Positions 6,510-6,915 of a stretch of DNA of 6,915 bases are shown here, piece after piece (within the stretch, counting starts at the first letter, position 1; every line of letters starts with the position of its first letter). The notes under the pieces are model-generated. The model made no database searches. It worked only from the letters and a program-made list of their open reading frames with translations, and was not told the origin of the DNA. The stretch lies in the NCBI GenBank assembly GCA_030741175.1, contig JASLVT010000067.1, forward strand, positions 1 through 6,915, read 5' to 3'. The translations under genes and the position numbers were made by a program. Source of the stretch: Porticoccaceae bacterium. GTDB taxonomy: Bacteria; Pseudomonadota; Gammaproteobacteria; Pseudomonadales; Porticoccaceae.

Positions 6510-6915
6510 ATGCGCTTAGTTGTTATTAGCGGTCGCTCAGGATCCGGCAAAACATCGGCACTCAATATCCTTGAAGATGTTGGTTTCACCTGCATTGATA
6601 ATCTGCCCGCCAGCCTACTGCCAGCGTTGATCCATCAACTAAAACAAGATACTGGAGACAAAGAACACAGCCTCGCCATCGGTATAGATGCGCGCAATCT
6701 TGTTGGTGATCTGAGTGAAATACCTAAAATTCTTACCGGCATTGAGGATAGTGGCGTTGCTGTCGATGTGATTTTTCTTCAGGCGAGACACAACGACCTG
6801 TTGCGCCGCTATAGCGAAACAAGACGTAAACATCCCTTAAGTAACGAATCGATCAGCCTAAAACAAGCGATTGAACTTGAGAAAGATATACTCAAACCCA
6901 TTGCCGATATCTCTG
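6510..6915 (+). CDS. rapZ: RNase adapter / nucleotide-binding protein RapZ (3' end cut off)
   Basis: P-loop protein that in E. coli binds the small RNA GlmZ, presents it to RNase E and senses glucosamine-6-phosphate, thereby setting GlmS levels. 135 complete codons are visible of about 284 in E. coli; the frame has no stop before the window end. Seen in order: Walker A GRSGSGKT (8-15), CIDNLP (28-33), the Walker B-like IDARN (59-63) and RRYSETRRKHPL (99-110), all typical of the YvcJ/RapZ family. The C-terminal domain that binds RNA and glucosamine-6-phosphate lies outside the window, so GlmZ-type function is inferred from family and context. The ATG at 6510 follows the ptsN stop by two bases; GGAG at 6492-6495 is rather far for a Shine-Dalgarno, suggesting coupling with ptsN. 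In E. coli the next gene is npr. Confidence 0.96.
   Translation, partial: MRLVVISGRSGSGKTSALNILEDVGFTCIDNLPASLLPALIHQLKQDTGDKEHSLAIGIDARNLVGDLSEIPKILTGIEDSGVAVDVIFLQARHNDLLRRYSETRRKHPLSNESISLKQAIELEKDILKPIADIS

Noticed and set aside
6639..6833. 64-codon reverse-strand open frame at the window end
   Set aside because: It is antisense to conserved rapZ sequence and has no family features.
6873..6897. Sigma-E-like GAACTT...TCAAA inside rapZ
   Set aside because: The spacing is about 13 bases instead of the 15-17 expected and it lies in conserved coding sequence. I also saw no sigma-E-type promoter upstream of lptA like the one known in E. coli.

Overview
The window is a ten-gene, single-strand (+) block with the order yrbG-kdsD-kdsC-lptC-lptA-lptB-rpoN-hpf-ptsN-rapZ. 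This is the classic gammaproteobacterial cluster known from Escherichia coli, and from kdsD onward from Pseudomonas. The protein sequences, the order and the 95-residue short HPF all point to a Gram-negative gammaproteobacterium with a Kdo-containing LPS outer membrane. Base composition is fairly balanced (just under half G+C by eye) and codon use looks uniform, with no sign of recent transfer. I cannot name the genus.

Layout. Positions 1-715 hold the 3' part of a Na+/Ca2+ exchanger gene (yrbG family). A 69-bp gap (716-784) carries a perfect TATAAT box and leads into kdsD (785-1756), kdsC (1756-2292), lptC (2289-2858), lptA (2845-3378) and lptB (3378-4103). These five genes overlap at every junction, so they are very probably one translationally coupled operon. 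An 89-bp gap (4104-4192) with a good sigma-70-like promoter candidate separates lptB from rpoN (4193-5731). After rpoN come hpf (5744-6031), ptsN (6040-6507) and rapZ (from 6510, cut by the window end), with spacers of only 12, 8 and 2 bp.

How the genes work together. KdsD makes arabinose-5-phosphate, the precursor of Kdo, and KdsC removes the phosphate from Kdo-8-phosphate; together they supply the inner-core sugar of LPS. LptB (ATPase), LptC (inner-membrane anchored jellyroll) and LptA (periplasmic bridge) carry finished LPS to the outer membrane. The second half is regulatory: RpoN (sigma-54), HPF (ribosome hibernation), PtsN (EIIA of the nitrogen PTS) and RapZ (nucleotide-binding regulator, which in E. 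coli controls GlmS through the sRNA GlmZ). GlmS makes the glucosamine-6-phosphate used for both LPS and peptidoglycan, which gives a plausible link between the halves.

Almost everything here is a well-known conserved region. I found no mobile element, CRISPR array, RNA gene or unknown gene, and no previously undescribed system. The points worth a second look are small: start-site choices, two candidate promoters, an NtrC-like sequence over the kdsD -10 box, a long acidic linker in RpoN and a G7 run inside rpoN.
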